Source: Sandaracinus amylolyticus
GTDB lineage: Bacteria; Myxococcota_A; Polyangia; Polyangiales; Sandaracinaceae
Reading direction: 5' to 3'
Assembly: GCF_021631985.1 (NCBI RefSeq)
Contig: NZ_CP070225.1
Location: 8,990,001 to 9,054,000 of the forward strand
Length of the DNA stretch: 64,000 nucleotides
The translations under genes were made by a program, and so were the position numbers. Positions 20,226 to 28,649 of this stretch are shown here, one piece after another. Each line of letters starts with the position of its first letter. The first letter of the stretch is position 1. The notes below the pieces were generated by a model. The model did not search any database. It was not told the DNA's origin and saw nothing but the letters and a program-made list of their open reading frames with translations.

Positions 20226-20489
20226 TTGTCCGATCCGCGTACCCCCGACCGCTCTGCGCCCACGTCCGACTCCGCGCGTCGCTGCGCGCGCGCCCTGATC
20301 GAGCTCGCCGACGAAGCCCAGTCGCTCGGGATGCGCCACGCGGCGCGCGCGCTCGCGACCGCGGCGCTCGCCCGGGTCGCCGCCGCGCCCCGCACCACGT
20401 CCGACGACCTCGCGTTCGCGGCGCTGCTCACCCGCGCCCGTCGCGCCCACGGCGTCGACGTCGACACCCTCGCCGACGCCGCGGAGTGA
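20226..20489 (+). CDS. Small helical hypothetical protein, first gene of a putative Fur-controlled pair
   Basis: An unusual TTG start is chosen because GGAAGGAGG lies 5 bp upstream and the frame is 87 residues of helix-forming sequence (CARALIELADEAQSLGMRHAARALATAAL). There is no Cys pair, membrane helix or signal peptide. The next gene starts 6 bp after its stop. The product is not recognised. The Fur-like box upstream points to iron or metal control, which is an inference. Confidence 0.7.
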   Translation: MSDPRTPDRSAPTSDSARRCARALIELADEAQSLGMRHAARALATAALARVAAAPRTTSDDLAFAALLTRARRAHGVDVDTLADAAE

Positions 20490-20495
20490 ACGCGC

Positions 20496-20960
20496 ATGCG
20501 CACCGAGCTGCTGCCTTCGTTCCCCGCGTTCGCCGAGCACCCCTGCTCGATGCCGCTGGTCGAGCACCTCGCGCGCGCGCGTCTCGTCGAGGCGAACCGC
20601 GCCAAGCGCGCCCTCTCGGGGCTGCTCGACGTCGTCGATGCGCGCCGTCCGATCGCGTCGGGGCGCGCCGCGGTGCGCGCGTTCGCGCTCGCGGCGCATC
20701 GCCTCGCCTCGCTCGAGCGCGCCGCGGGCTCGCACGCCGCGGCCGAGCGCGCGCTCTCCGACGCCCTCACGCGCCTGCTCGGGCTCGCGATCGATCGTCA
20801 CGCCCAGCCCGAGCTGCGCCTCGCCGCGGCGAACGCCGCCGAGTCGTGCGCCGACGATCTCGCGACGCTCTACGATGATCACGAGCTCGCGGAGCACGCC
20901 GGCTACGCGCGCCGGGCGATCGTCATGGCGCAGCGCGCAGCGCGCACCGCGATGAGCTAG
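20496..20960 (+). CDS. Helical hypothetical protein
   Basis: A 154-residue, almost entirely alpha-helical protein with repeated Ala/Leu/Arg heptads (LVEHLARARLVEANRAKRAL; AALRLAAANAAESC-like segments). It follows the 87-residue gene by 6 bp and is surely co-transcribed with it. Three His and two Cys are spread through the sequence without a clear metal motif. No family is recognised. Its TAG stop and the stop of the convergent histidine kinase share the palindrome CTAG. Confidence 0.7.
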   Translation: MRTELLPSFPAFAEHPCSMPLVEHLARARLVEANRAKRALSGLLDVVDARRPIASGRAAVRAFALAAHRLASLERAAGSHAAAERALSDALTRLLGLAIDRHAQPELRLAAANAAESCADDLATLYDDHELAEHAGYARRAIVMAQRAARTAMS

Positions 20961-22252
20961 GCGTCGCGCTCGCGCGCGCCTCGGATCATCGCGATCGTCG
21001 CGTCGCTCTCGTGCGCGAGCTCGAAGGACCACCCTGCTTCGTCGCACACGCCGCGGGTGATCCCGAGCCCCAGGCCGCTGCCCGCGCGCGCGGTCGCGCC
21101 CTCGCCCGCCGCGTCGTCGCTCTGCACCACGAGCTCGAAGTGATCAGCCTCGGCCACGAGCCCGATCGTGACCGCGCTGTCGGCGCGACCGTGCACGACG
21201 CCGTTCTCCACGACGTTCGAGATCGCACGCTCGACCGCCAGCGAGGCGCAACGTGCAGGCAACGGCGCGTCGGGCAGACGCACCTCGAAGCGAATGCCCT
21301 TGCGCCGCGCGAGCACCCCCGCGCGCGCGGCGACGCGCTCCACGACGTCGCGCAGATCGACCACCGCGGCCTCGCCGCCGTACGTGCCGGTCTCGCGCCG
21401 GCGCGCGCTGAGCCGCAGGTTCTCGGTGAGGCCGGTGAGGTACACGCTCTCCTGGAGCGCGGTCGTGAGCGCGCGGCGCGTGTCGTCGCCCTGCGCGTGG
21501 CCGCTCGCTTCCTCGACGCAGAGCTGCAGCGCCGTGAGCGGCGTGCGGAAGTCGTGCGCGATCTCGGTGAGGTGCTGCTCGAGCGCGCGCACCCGATCGC
21601 GGGCGCGCGCGTCGGCGGCGGTGATGCGCCGGTGCGAGGTCGCGAGCGCGTCGACGATGTGCTCGAGCTCGCGCGGCTCGAGGTCCCGCGGCGCGCGATA
21701 TCCGTCGGGATCGCCGACGGTGTGCGCCGACGTGGCGACGCGCTCGATCGAGCGCATGGTCGGGCGCACCATCAGGGCCACTCCGAGGGCCGTGGTGAGC
21801 GCGAGCCCGAGCGCGATCGCCGCGGCGCCGACCGACGCGACGGTGTTGCCGCGGACGCGTCGCGGCCAGCGCCGCTGGAGGATCGCGCAGGGACCCTCGT
21901 TGCGCGCGCGCAGCACGATCGTCGTCGCGCCGAAGGGCGTGGCCGCGGCGCGGATGTCGATCGTCCCGAGCGGCAGATCGCGTGGGCCCGCGTACTCGGG
22001 CGCCGAGCGGTTCGCGGATCGCAGCGTGCGCGCGTCGTACGCGAACGTGCGCGGCTCGCCGTCGCTCGCCCACGACGCAGGATCCTGCTCGCACGCCGCG
22101 ATCTCGTCGGTCGCGATCGCGCGCAGCGCGTCCGATGCGTCGCGCTCGCTGGCGCGAGAGAGCACGCGCGCCGCGCCGATGCCTGCGCCGAGCCCCACCG
22201 CCGACGCGAGCACCGCGAGCACGAGCGCGCGCACTCCGAGGATCCGGGTCAC
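20957..22252 (-). CDS. Membrane sensor histidine kinase
   Basis: GTG at 22252 overlaps the response-regulator stop (GTGA), giving 431 residues. An N-terminal helix (VLAVLASAVGLGAGIGAARV), a roughly 120-residue extracytoplasmic sensor region and a second helix (AAAIALGLALTTALGVALMV) lead to a HAMP-like linker and the H-box LTEIAHDFRTPLTALQL. The N-box is AISNVVENGVVHG and the G-box GSGLGLGITRGVC. It is the second gene of a classic two-component operon with the regulator at 22249. The stimulus is not evident. Confidence 0.88.
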   Translation of the reverse strand: MTRILGVRALVLAVLASAVGLGAGIGAARVLSRASERDASDALRAIATDEIAACEQDPASWASDGEPRTFAYDARTLRSANRSAPEYAGPRDLPLGTIDIRAAATPFGATTIVLRARNEGPCAILQRRWPRRVRGNTVASVGAAAIALGLALTTALGVALMVRPTMRSIERVATSAHTVGDPDGYRAPRDLEPRELEHIVDALATSHRRITAADARARDRVRALEQHLTEIAHDFRTPLTALQLCVEEASGHAQGDDTRRALTTALQESVYLTGLTENLRLSARRRETGTYGGEAAVVDLRDVVERVAARAGVLARRKGIRFEVRLPDAPLPARCASLAVERAISNVVENGVVHGRADSAVTIGLVAEADHFELVVQSDDAAGEGATARAGSGLGLGITRGVCDEAGWSFELAHESDATIAMIRGARERDA

Positions 22253-22917
22253 GACGTGCTCGGCGGGTTGAACCGATAGCCCACCGACCAGACCGTCTCG
22301 ATCGCGCGCCCGGCCGGGCCGAGCTTCCGTCGCAGGTGCGCGACGTGCGAGTCGATCGTGCGCTCCGAGGGCACGGCGTCGGAGGGCAGCGCGTGCTCGG
22401 CGAGCGCAGCGCGCGACACCGGACGTCCCGCGCGCCGCGCGAGATAGACCAGCAGGTCCATCTCCGCCGCGGTGACGGGGAGCGCGACGCCGTCGCGCAG
22501 GATCATCCGCCGATCGACCTGGAGCTCGACGCCGTCCCACGCGATGCGCGGCGCCGCGTCGCGCCCGCGCATCCGCGCCCGGAGCCGCGCCACCAGCTCC
22601 TCCATGAAGAACGGCTTCGCCAGGAAGTCCGCGGCTCCTCTCGCGAAGCACGCGAGGCGCGTCGGGAGCTCGCCGTCCGCGGTGAGCACCACCACCACGA
22701 GATCGCGCTCCGCGCAGCGCGGCAGGAGCGCGTCGCCGCGCAGCCTCGGGAGCCCGAGGTCGAGCACCACCGCGTCGAACCGCTCGCGCTCGATCGCGCT
22801 CAGCGCGAGCTCGCCGTCGGTCGCGAGCTCCACCTCGAAGCCCGCCGCACGCAGGCCGCGCACCACCGTCGCCGCGACGCTCGCATCGTCCTCCACCACC
22901 AGGATGCGCGAGCTCAT
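22249..22917 (-). CDS. OmpR-family response regulator
   Basis: A 222-residue protein. The receiver has the acidic pair (VVEDDAS), acceptor Asp in FDAVVLDLGLPRLRG and Lys in FLAKPFF. The C-terminal winged helix ends with ERTIDSHVAHLRRKLG and VWSVGYRF, typical of OmpR/PhoB regulators. It is translationally coupled to the downstream histidine kinase through GTGA. It starts 7 bp after the copper-monooxygenase gene's stop on the same strand, so the monooxygenase may be in the same transcript. Confidence 0.9.
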   Translation of the reverse strand: MSSRILVVEDDASVAATVVRGLRAAGFEVELATDGELALSAIERERFDAVVLDLGLPRLRGDALLPRCAERDLVVVVLTADGELPTRLACFARGAADFLAKPFFMEELVARLRARMRGRDAAPRIAWDGVELQVDRRMILRDGVALPVTAAEMDLLVYLARRAGRPVSRAALAEHALPSDAVPSERTIDSHVAHLRRKLGPAGRAIETVWSVGYRFNPPSTS

Positions 22918-22924
22918 CCCTGCC

Positions 22925-24181
22925 TCACAGCGTGACGAAGAGGCCCGTGACGCACATCTCGTCCATCGTGCCCTCGCCCCACGTGGTCGTGCTCTCGCGA
23001 TCGCGCGTGTCGTAGGTGCATCGGATCGTGATCGCGTCGTCGGGCTGCACGAGCATGCCCGAGCCCTCGTAGAAGTAGAGCATCTGCCAGTCGAAGTCCC
23101 AGCGCGGCACGTCGACCAGGCACTCGCGCGACGCGTCCGCGCGCTCCACGTCGATCCGCAGCGTGCGCCCGAGCGTGTGCATGTGCGGGAACACGCCGCG
23201 CACGCGGAACGGCGTGCGGACCGTGGTGTGATCGGAGACGCGGAGCGTGGTGCTCCACGTCACCTCTTCCTCGCGCGGCGGTAGCTCGAGCGCGAGATCG
23301 GCGAGCGGTAGGAAGCGGCCCGGCGTGACGCCGCTCGTCGCGACCGCGACGTCGACGCGGGTGCGGTCGGGCGCGCCGTCGCTCGCGAGGGTGTTGTAGT
23401 GCATCTGCACGATCAGCGGCCGCCCGCCGCGGAGCTGCACGCCGGTCCCGTCGGGGTAGAACGTCGCGCCACCGCCGGGCGCCCACGCCGCCACCGCGCT
23501 GGCCCGCACCCCCGACGCGCCGAAGCACTCGTAGCCCGGCGCGGGATCGGCGTCGTCGAGCGCGCGCGCCGCGACGACCTCGTCGTCGCTCGCGGGATGG
23601 AAGACGATGACGTGGTGTGCGACGCGCGCGTTGCCCGGGTGCACGTCGAACCCGGTCACGTAGTAGGTGTCCTCGGTGGCCGGCGCGTCGACGAAGAAGC
23701 ACCGGTAGTCATCGGGTCGATCGGTGCGCGGCTGGTACTCGACGCCGATGTCGAGCGTGCGGACGTCGCCTTCGAGCCGCGGCAGCGCGATCGGCGCCGG
23801 CGGAGGCGTGCTGGGATCGCCCTCGGGCGCACCGTCGTGGTGCCATCGCTCGAGCGTCGCGAGCTCGTCGTCGCTCAGCCATCGCGCGCCGCGGAACGTG
23901 TTGCACTCGCCCGAGCCGTCGACGGGATAGGGCGGCATCGTGCGCGCGCGCGTCACCTCGGCGATGCGGGCCGCGAGCGGGCGCACCGCGTCGTAGGTGT
24001 CGAGCGCGAGCGGCGCGATCCCGCCCTCGACGTGGCAGCCCGCGCAGTGACGCGCGAGGATCGGGCGCACGTGCTCGTGGTAGCTCGGCGCGAGCGGCGC
24101 GCCGCCGTCGGGCGTCGCGTCGTCCGATGGGTGGTCACAGGCCGCGAGCATCACGGCCACCAGGATCAGCGTGCGTCGCAT
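22925..24181 (-). CDS. Cytochrome c / copper type II monooxygenase fusion lipoprotein
   Basis: 418 residues. The lipoprotein signal (MRRTLILVAVMLAAC) is followed by a c-type heme site HCAGCHVEGG (CAGCH at 46-50). The rest resembles the copper type II, ascorbate-dependent monooxygenase family (PHM/DBM): AHHVIVFHP (His 189-190), QMHYN (259-263), FPHMHTLGRTLRI (333 onward) and GTMDEMC (404-410) supply the two expected copper sites. The attached heme could act as electron donor in place of ascorbate. The substrate is unknown. It is directly upstream of, and in the same direction as, the two-component pair. Confidence 0.82.
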   Translation of the reverse strand: MRRTLILVAVMLAACDHPSDDATPDGGAPLAPSYHEHVRPILARHCAGCHVEGGIAPLALDTYDAVRPLAARIAEVTRARTMPPYPVDGSGECNTFRGARWLSDDELATLERWHHDGAPEGDPSTPPPAPIALPRLEGDVRTLDIGVEYQPRTDRPDDYRCFFVDAPATEDTYYVTGFDVHPGNARVAHHVIVFHPASDDEVVAARALDDADPAPGYECFGASGVRASAVAAWAPGGGATFYPDGTGVQLRGGRPLIVQMHYNTLASDGAPDRTRVDVAVATSGVTPGRFLPLADLALELPPREEEVTWSTTLRVSDHTTVRTPFRVRGVFPHMHTLGRTLRIDVERADASRECLVDVPRWDFDWQMLYFYEGSGMLVQPDDAITIRCTYDTRDRESTTTWGEGTMDEMCVTGLFVTL

Positions 24182-24247
24182 CGGGCTCCTCCGTCGTCAC
24201 GGGGAGCGAGCATGGCGAGCACCTGTGGAGGCCCGGTGGAGCGCCGA

Positions 24248-24373
24248 TCACTCGGCGGCGGTCTCGACCGCGATCGCGGTCGGCGCGCAGACGCGCAGCA
24301 CGCCGGCGCCCACGACGGTGGCCACCAGCAAGAACACGACTCGGACCACGAACGGGGAGCGCGCGTCGGGCAC
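24248..24373 (-). CDS. Small single-helix membrane protein (41 residues)
   Basis: GTG at 24373 is preceded by AAAGGAG with 6 bp spacing. The frame reads VPDARSPFVVRVVFLLVATV and continues to a TGA at 24248. One hydrophobic helix (VVRVVFLLVATVVGAGVL) and a short tail are all it contains. It lies 66 bp upstream of the monooxygenase on the same strand, so it may be a membrane partner or subunit. Support is the ribosome-binding site, the helix and the position; no homologue is recognised. Confidence 0.5.
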   Translation of the reverse strand: MPDARSPFVVRVVFLLVATVVGAGVLRVCAPTAIAVETAAE

Positions 24374-24540
24374 CTCCAGCTCCTTTCGCGACCAGTGAAT
24401 GATCGGATCTGGGGCTCCGCCGTCGGTCGTCCATTCCCGGAGAAACGCGCGGATCCCATCGGAATTACCGATGGGTCGGCGGTGGTGTTCGCGCTTGTCC
24501 CGGTCGCTCGTGCGCCCTATCTGCGCACGAGCGCCGACGC

Positions 24541-26229
24541 ATGCCTCACGAGCTCCCTCTCGTCTTCACCATCACCGGCGGCCTCGTCGCCGCGCTCTTC
24601 GCGGGCCTCGGCGCGCAGCGGCTCGGTGTCTCGCCGATCGTCGGCTACCTCCTCGCCGGGGTCGCGATCGGCCCGTTCACACCGGGCTTCGTCGCCGACA
24701 CTCACATCGCGGAGCAGCTCGCCGAGCTCGGCGTCGTGCTCCTGATGTTCGGCGTCGGGCTGCACTTCCACGCGCGCGATCTGATCGCGGTGCGCGCCGT
24801 CGCGATTCCCGGCGCGGTGGTGCAGATCGCGGTGGCGACCGGCCTCGGCGTGCTCGTCGCGATCGCGTTCGGGTGGAGCATCGCCGCAGGGCTGGTGTTC
24901 GGTGTCGCGATTTCCGTCGCGAGCACCGTCGTGCTCACGCGCGTGCTCTCGGACAACGACGCGCTGCACACGCCCGCGGGGCACCTCGCGGTCGGTTGGC
25001 TGATCGTCGAGGACCTCTTCACGGTCGTCGTGCTCGTGCTGATGCCGGTGCTCGGCTCGGGCGAGGCGCAGGGCGCCGGGGACGTCCTGTGGGCCCTCGC
25101 CGCGGCGATCCTGAAGCTCGCGGTGCTCGTCGTGTTCACGATGGTCGTCGGTCGGCGCGCGCTGCCCTGGTTGCTCGCGCGGGTCGCGCGCACCCGCTCG
25201 CGCGAGCTCTTCACGCTCACGGTGCTCGCGATCGCGCTCGGCATCGCGGTGGGCTCGATGGTGGTCTTCGGCGCGTCGATGGCGCTCGGCGCGTTCCTCG
25301 CGGGCATGGTCGTCGGGCAGTCGGAATTCAGCACCAGCGCGGCGTCGGAGGCGCTGCCGATGCGCGACGCGTTCGCGGTGCTCTTCTTCGTGTCGGTCGG
25401 GATGTTGCTCGACCCGAGCGAGCTCGCGACGAACGCGCTGCCGATCCTCGCCACGCTCGCGGTCGTGCTGATCGCCAAGCCGCTCGCGGCGTACTTCGTC
25501 GTGCGGGTGCTGCGGCGACCGCGGCGCACCGCGCTGACCGTCGGGCTCGCGCTCGCGCAGATCGGCGAGTTCTCGTTCATCGTCGCGGTGCTCGGCGGCG
25601 AGCTCGGTCTCCTGCCGCCGAGCGCGATGCAGGTGATGGTCGCGACGTCGATCATCACGATCGCGCTCAATCCGTTCGTGTTCCGCGTGCTTCCGCGGAT
25701 CGCCGCGCGCTGGCCCGAGACGAGCTCCGAGCCCGATGTCGCGCCGCTCGAGCCGTCGGAGCACCCGGTGATCGTCGTCGGTTGCGGTCCGGTCGGGAAG
25801 ACGCTCGTGCACCTGCTCCGCGAGAACGGCGTCGCGGCGACGGTGATCGAGCTGAACCTCGAGACGGTGCGCGCGCTGCGCGAGGAGGGCGTTCGCGCGA
25901 TCTACGGCGATGCGGCGCAGAAGGAAGTGCTCGAGCAGGCCGGGGTGCGCACCGCGCGCGGCTTGGTGTTCGCGGCGGTGGGCACGCCCGCCGACGCGGT
26001 GATCCGCGCCGCGCGCGACCTGAGCCCGGCGCTCCGCGTCATCGCGCGCGCGCCGTACCTCTCCGAGGCGAGCGCGGCGCGCCAGGCGGGCGCCGACGTG
26101 GTGGTCACCGCCGAGGCCGAGGTCGCGCTCGCGATGACCGAGGTGCTGCTCGAGGGCCTCGGCGCGACGCGCGAGCAGCTCGATCGGACGCGCGACCGCG
26201 TCCGCGAGGAGCTCGCGCAGAGCATCTGA
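24541..26229 (+). CDS. Kef/CPA2-type cation:proton antiporter with TrkA-N domain
   Basis: 562 residues. About 12 hydrophobic helices (residues 5-395) contain GYLLAGVAIGPFTPGF and the CPA2 signature region GWLIVEDLFTVVVLVL. A Rossmann TrkA-N domain starts at about 408 (VIVVGCGPVGKTLVHLL) and contains IYGDAAQKEVLEQAG, the pattern of the YbaL/KefB group. The nucleotide- or glutathione-responsive domain gates potassium or sodium efflux in this family. It is monocistronic, and I see no ancillary KefF/G gene. Confidence 0.9.
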   Translation: MPHELPLVFTITGGLVAALFAGLGAQRLGVSPIVGYLLAGVAIGPFTPGFVADTHIAEQLAELGVVLLMFGVGLHFHARDLIAVRAVAIPGAVVQIAVATGLGVLVAIAFGWSIAAGLVFGVAISVASTVVLTRVLSDNDALHTPAGHLAVGWLIVEDLFTVVVLVLMPVLGSGEAQGAGDVLWALAAAILKLAVLVVFTMVVGRRALPWLLARVARTRSRELFTLTVLAIALGIAVGSMVVFGASMALGAFLAGMVVGQSEFSTSAASEALPMRDAFAVLFFVSVGMLLDPSELATNALPILATLAVVLIAKPLAAYFVVRVLRRPRRTALTVGLALAQIGEFSFIVAVLGGELGLLPPSAMQVMVATSIITIALNPFVFRVLPRIAARWPETSSEPDVAPLEPSEHPVIVVGCGPVGKTLVHLLRENGVAATVIELNLETVRALREEGVRAIYGDAAQKEVLEQAGVRTARGLVFAAVGTPADAVIRAARDLSPALRVIARAPYLSEASAARQAGADVVVTAEAEVALAMTEVLLEGLGATREQLDRTRDRVREELAQSI

Positions 26230-26248
26230 TCGCGACGCGCTCTCGCGG

Positions 26249-27802
26249 TCAGGGCCCGCAGATCGCGCCGCTGCCCGCGGTCTCGCCGGTCACGACGTCG
26301 TCGATCCACACGCGGTCCGAGCCGCCGGTCTGGCTGCTGTCCTTCGAGTAACGCCACTCGATCACGTGCTCGCCCGCGCTCAGCGCGAGCGCGACGCGCG
26401 TCCACGCGGTCTCGCCCGACCACTCGCCGCGCGCGGTGCCGTCGACCAGGAGCTCGAGGACGTCGTACGTGCGCTCGGTCGAGGTGCGCACCCAGAACGA
26501 GAGCTCGCCCGCCGCCGCGAGCGTCACGATCCGCAAGAGCGTCGACGTGCCCGAGTGGCCCACCGCCGCGCTGCGCGCCGCGAAGGCACCGGCGTGCGTG
26601 CTGCTGCCGTCGACGAGCCAGCCGGTCGTGCTCGAGGTCGTGAACGCGGTCGGCATCACGCCGCTCTCGAAGCCCGCGCTCGGCTGGAGGTGCTCGACGC
26701 GCACGTCGTCGATCCACACGCGATCGCTGCCCTGCGAGGTCTCGTCGTCCTTCTCGTAGCGCCACTCGACGACGTGGGTCCCCGCGGGGATCACCACCGC
26801 GGCCTGCATCCACGCGGTGTCACCCGACCAGCCCCACTGATCGACCCCGTCGACCGCGACGTAGAGCCAGTCCCAGCTGCGCTCGCTCGACGTCGAGAGA
26901 CGGAACGTGACCAGCGAGCGCTCGCGCACCGTGATGCTCGCGCGCATCCACGACGTGCCACCGTGCCCGGTCGCGCCGCTGCGCGCGGCCATCGCGCCCG
27001 CGAACACCCGCGAGCCGTCGATCACCCAGCCGCCACCGCCGCCGCCCACGGTCCATCCGCCGGGCAGGCCCGACTCGAAGCCGTAGTGCAGCGTCGAGGG
27101 CGCCGCGCCGCACGTCCCCGCGGCGCACACGCCGCCGCCGCACGTGGTGCAGTCGTTCGCGGTCGTGGCGCTGCAGGTGCCGGCGCGGCAGGTCTGGCTC
27201 ACGCAGTCGGTCGCGTCGGGATCGCAGGACGTGCCGTCGGTCACCGGCGTCGCGACGCACGCGCCGGTCGCGGCGTTGCAGGTGCCGCGGGCGCAGAGCC
27301 CGTCGAGCGACGTGCAGTCGAGCGCGGTGCCGTGGCAGGCGCCGGCGCTGCACGCGTCGTTCGTGGTGCAGCGATCCCCGTCGTCGCAGCCGGTGCCGTT
27401 GGCACGCGGCTCGGTGCGGCACGCGCCGCTCACCGGGTTGCACACGCCGACCACACACGGGCCGTCGAGGCCGCCGCAGTCGACGCTCGCGCAGCGATCG
27501 ATCGTGCCGGCGTCGGTCCCCGCGTCGACCACCGGCGTCGTTGCGTCGAGGGTCGATGCGTCGGGCATCTCGCTCGACGCATCGATCTCGCCCGCGTCGT
27601 CGCTCCCGACCTCGCCCGCGTCGTCGCTCGCCGCGTCCTCGGCCTCCCCCGCGTCGCTCGCAGGTGCGGCGTCGATGGATGGAACGCGCCCCCCATCCAG
27701 GCCATCCGCGCCGCCCCGCGCACAACCACCCACGGTGAGCGCGATCGCGAAAAGGCCGAACAACGACGATGGGCGACCACTCGGAGCGGACTTGTGAGGC
27801 AC
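26249..27802 (-). CDS. Large Cys-rich lipoprotein with two jelly-roll-like domains
   Basis: 517 residues. The lipoprotein signal (LFAIALTVGGC) is followed by a 70-residue linker rich in Asp, Ala and Glu (DAGEAEDAASDDAGEV). A Cys-rich segment (about 105-235) has repeated C-x-C-x-GAC units resembling those in many myxobacterial surface proteins. Two ~120-residue repeats then share the ends HVVEWRYEKDDE...SDRVWIDDV and HVIEWRYSKDSS...SDRVWIDDV, a concanavalin-like beta-sandwich pattern. It is a predicted surface or outer-membrane protein, possibly binding glycans; no catalytic motif is seen. Confidence 0.75.
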   Translation of the reverse strand: MPHKSAPSGRPSSLFGLFAIALTVGGCARGGADGLDGGRVPSIDAAPASDAGEAEDAASDDAGEVGSDDAGEIDASSEMPDASTLDATTPVVDAGTDAGTIDRCASVDCGGLDGPCVVGVCNPVSGACRTEPRANGTGCDDGDRCTTNDACSAGACHGTALDCTSLDGLCARGTCNAATGACVATPVTDGTSCDPDATDCVSQTCRAGTCSATTANDCTTCGGGVCAAGTCGAAPSTLHYGFESGLPGGWTVGGGGGGWVIDGSRVFAGAMAARSGATGHGGTSWMRASITVRERSLVTFRLSTSSERSWDWLYVAVDGVDQWGWSGDTAWMQAAVVIPAGTHVVEWRYEKDDETSQGSDRVWIDDVRVEHLQPSAGFESGVMPTAFTTSSTTGWLVDGSSTHAGAFAARSAAVGHSGTSTLLRIVTLAAAGELSFWVRTSTERTYDVLELLVDGTARGEWSGETAWTRVALALSAGEHVIEWRYSKDSSQTGGSDRVWIDDVVTGETAGSGAICGP

Positions 27803-27849
27803 GGTCGGACAACGTCGCTCGCATGACGCGACGTGTCAAACGCGATCGC

Positions 27850-28545
27850 TCACGCTGCGTGGGACACGCGCCCCATCACCGGCGCGAGGGCCGCGAAGTC
27901 CTCCGCGCTCAGCACCCGGGCCGCGAGCGCGACCACCGCGTCGAAGACCTGCGGGGGCGCGCCGGTGCGCATCGCGGTCAGCATCCGCGTTCGCTCCGGC
28001 ATGCTCATCGCGGGCAGCATCCAGCGGTAGAACGCGAACGCGGTCTCGGGCGGGATCGAGCGCACCAGCGCGTGGTGCACCGCCTCGAGCTCCGGGTCGC
28101 TCAGCGCGTTCCAGAGCGCCGGCATCGCGATCTCTTCCTCGTCCGCCATGTGGATCGCGAGCTCGCCCGCGAAGCGCGAGAGCGCGACCACGAGCTCGTG
28201 CCCGAGATCCGCGGCGCGCGCGCCACCGCGCTCGGCCGCGACGAGCGTCGAGATCATCAGCCGCATGCGCTCGTGGTGCTCGACGTGCGCCGCGCCGAGG
28301 TCGGCCGCGGTCGCGGGCGCGTGGGTGCGGAGCAGCGGGCCGACGTGCTCGTCCTCGTGGTGCGCGTGCGCCTCGAGCAGCGCGAAGATCTCGACGGTCT
28401 CGTTGCGCAGGCGCGCGACGCTCGCGGCCTCGGCGAAGTCGGTGCGACCGGCGCGCTCGACCAGCGCGCCCAGCATCATGCGAATGCCCTTGTGGACCTC
28501 GCGGTAGAAGCTCGGGCGCGGGTGCGAAGTCGTCGTCGTCGTCAT
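27850..28545 (-). CDS. Hemerythrin-like domain protein
   Basis: 231 residues with a hemerythrin HHE pattern: EVHKGIRMMLGAL, LEAHAHHEDEHVGPLL, AAHVEHHERM and AIHMADEEEIAMP supply the His/Glu ligands for a di-iron centre. The extra C-terminal ~60 residues are helical. Such cytoplasmic proteins bind oxygen or nitric oxide or act in redox and iron handling. GAGGAG lies upstream of the ATG. It is monocistronic between a lipoprotein gene and an aldo/keto reductase, all on the minus strand. Confidence 0.85.
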   Translation of the reverse strand: MTTTTTSHPRPSFYREVHKGIRMMLGALVERAGRTDFAEAASVARLRNETVEIFALLEAHAHHEDEHVGPLLRTHAPATAADLGAAHVEHHERMRLMISTLVAAERGGARAADLGHELVVALSRFAGELAIHMADEEEIAMPALWNALSDPELEAVHHALVRSIPPETAFAFYRWMLPAMSMPERTRMLTAMRTGAPPQVFDAVVALAARVLSAEDFAALAPVMGRVSHAA

Positions 28546-28649
28546 GGCCTCTCGGTCTCCTCGCCCGCGGTGTCGATGCGGGACGCGAGTGGATTGGCCC
28601 GGCGTGGATCGATCCGTTTCCTACGAGCTTCCTAACGGACCTGAAGAGA

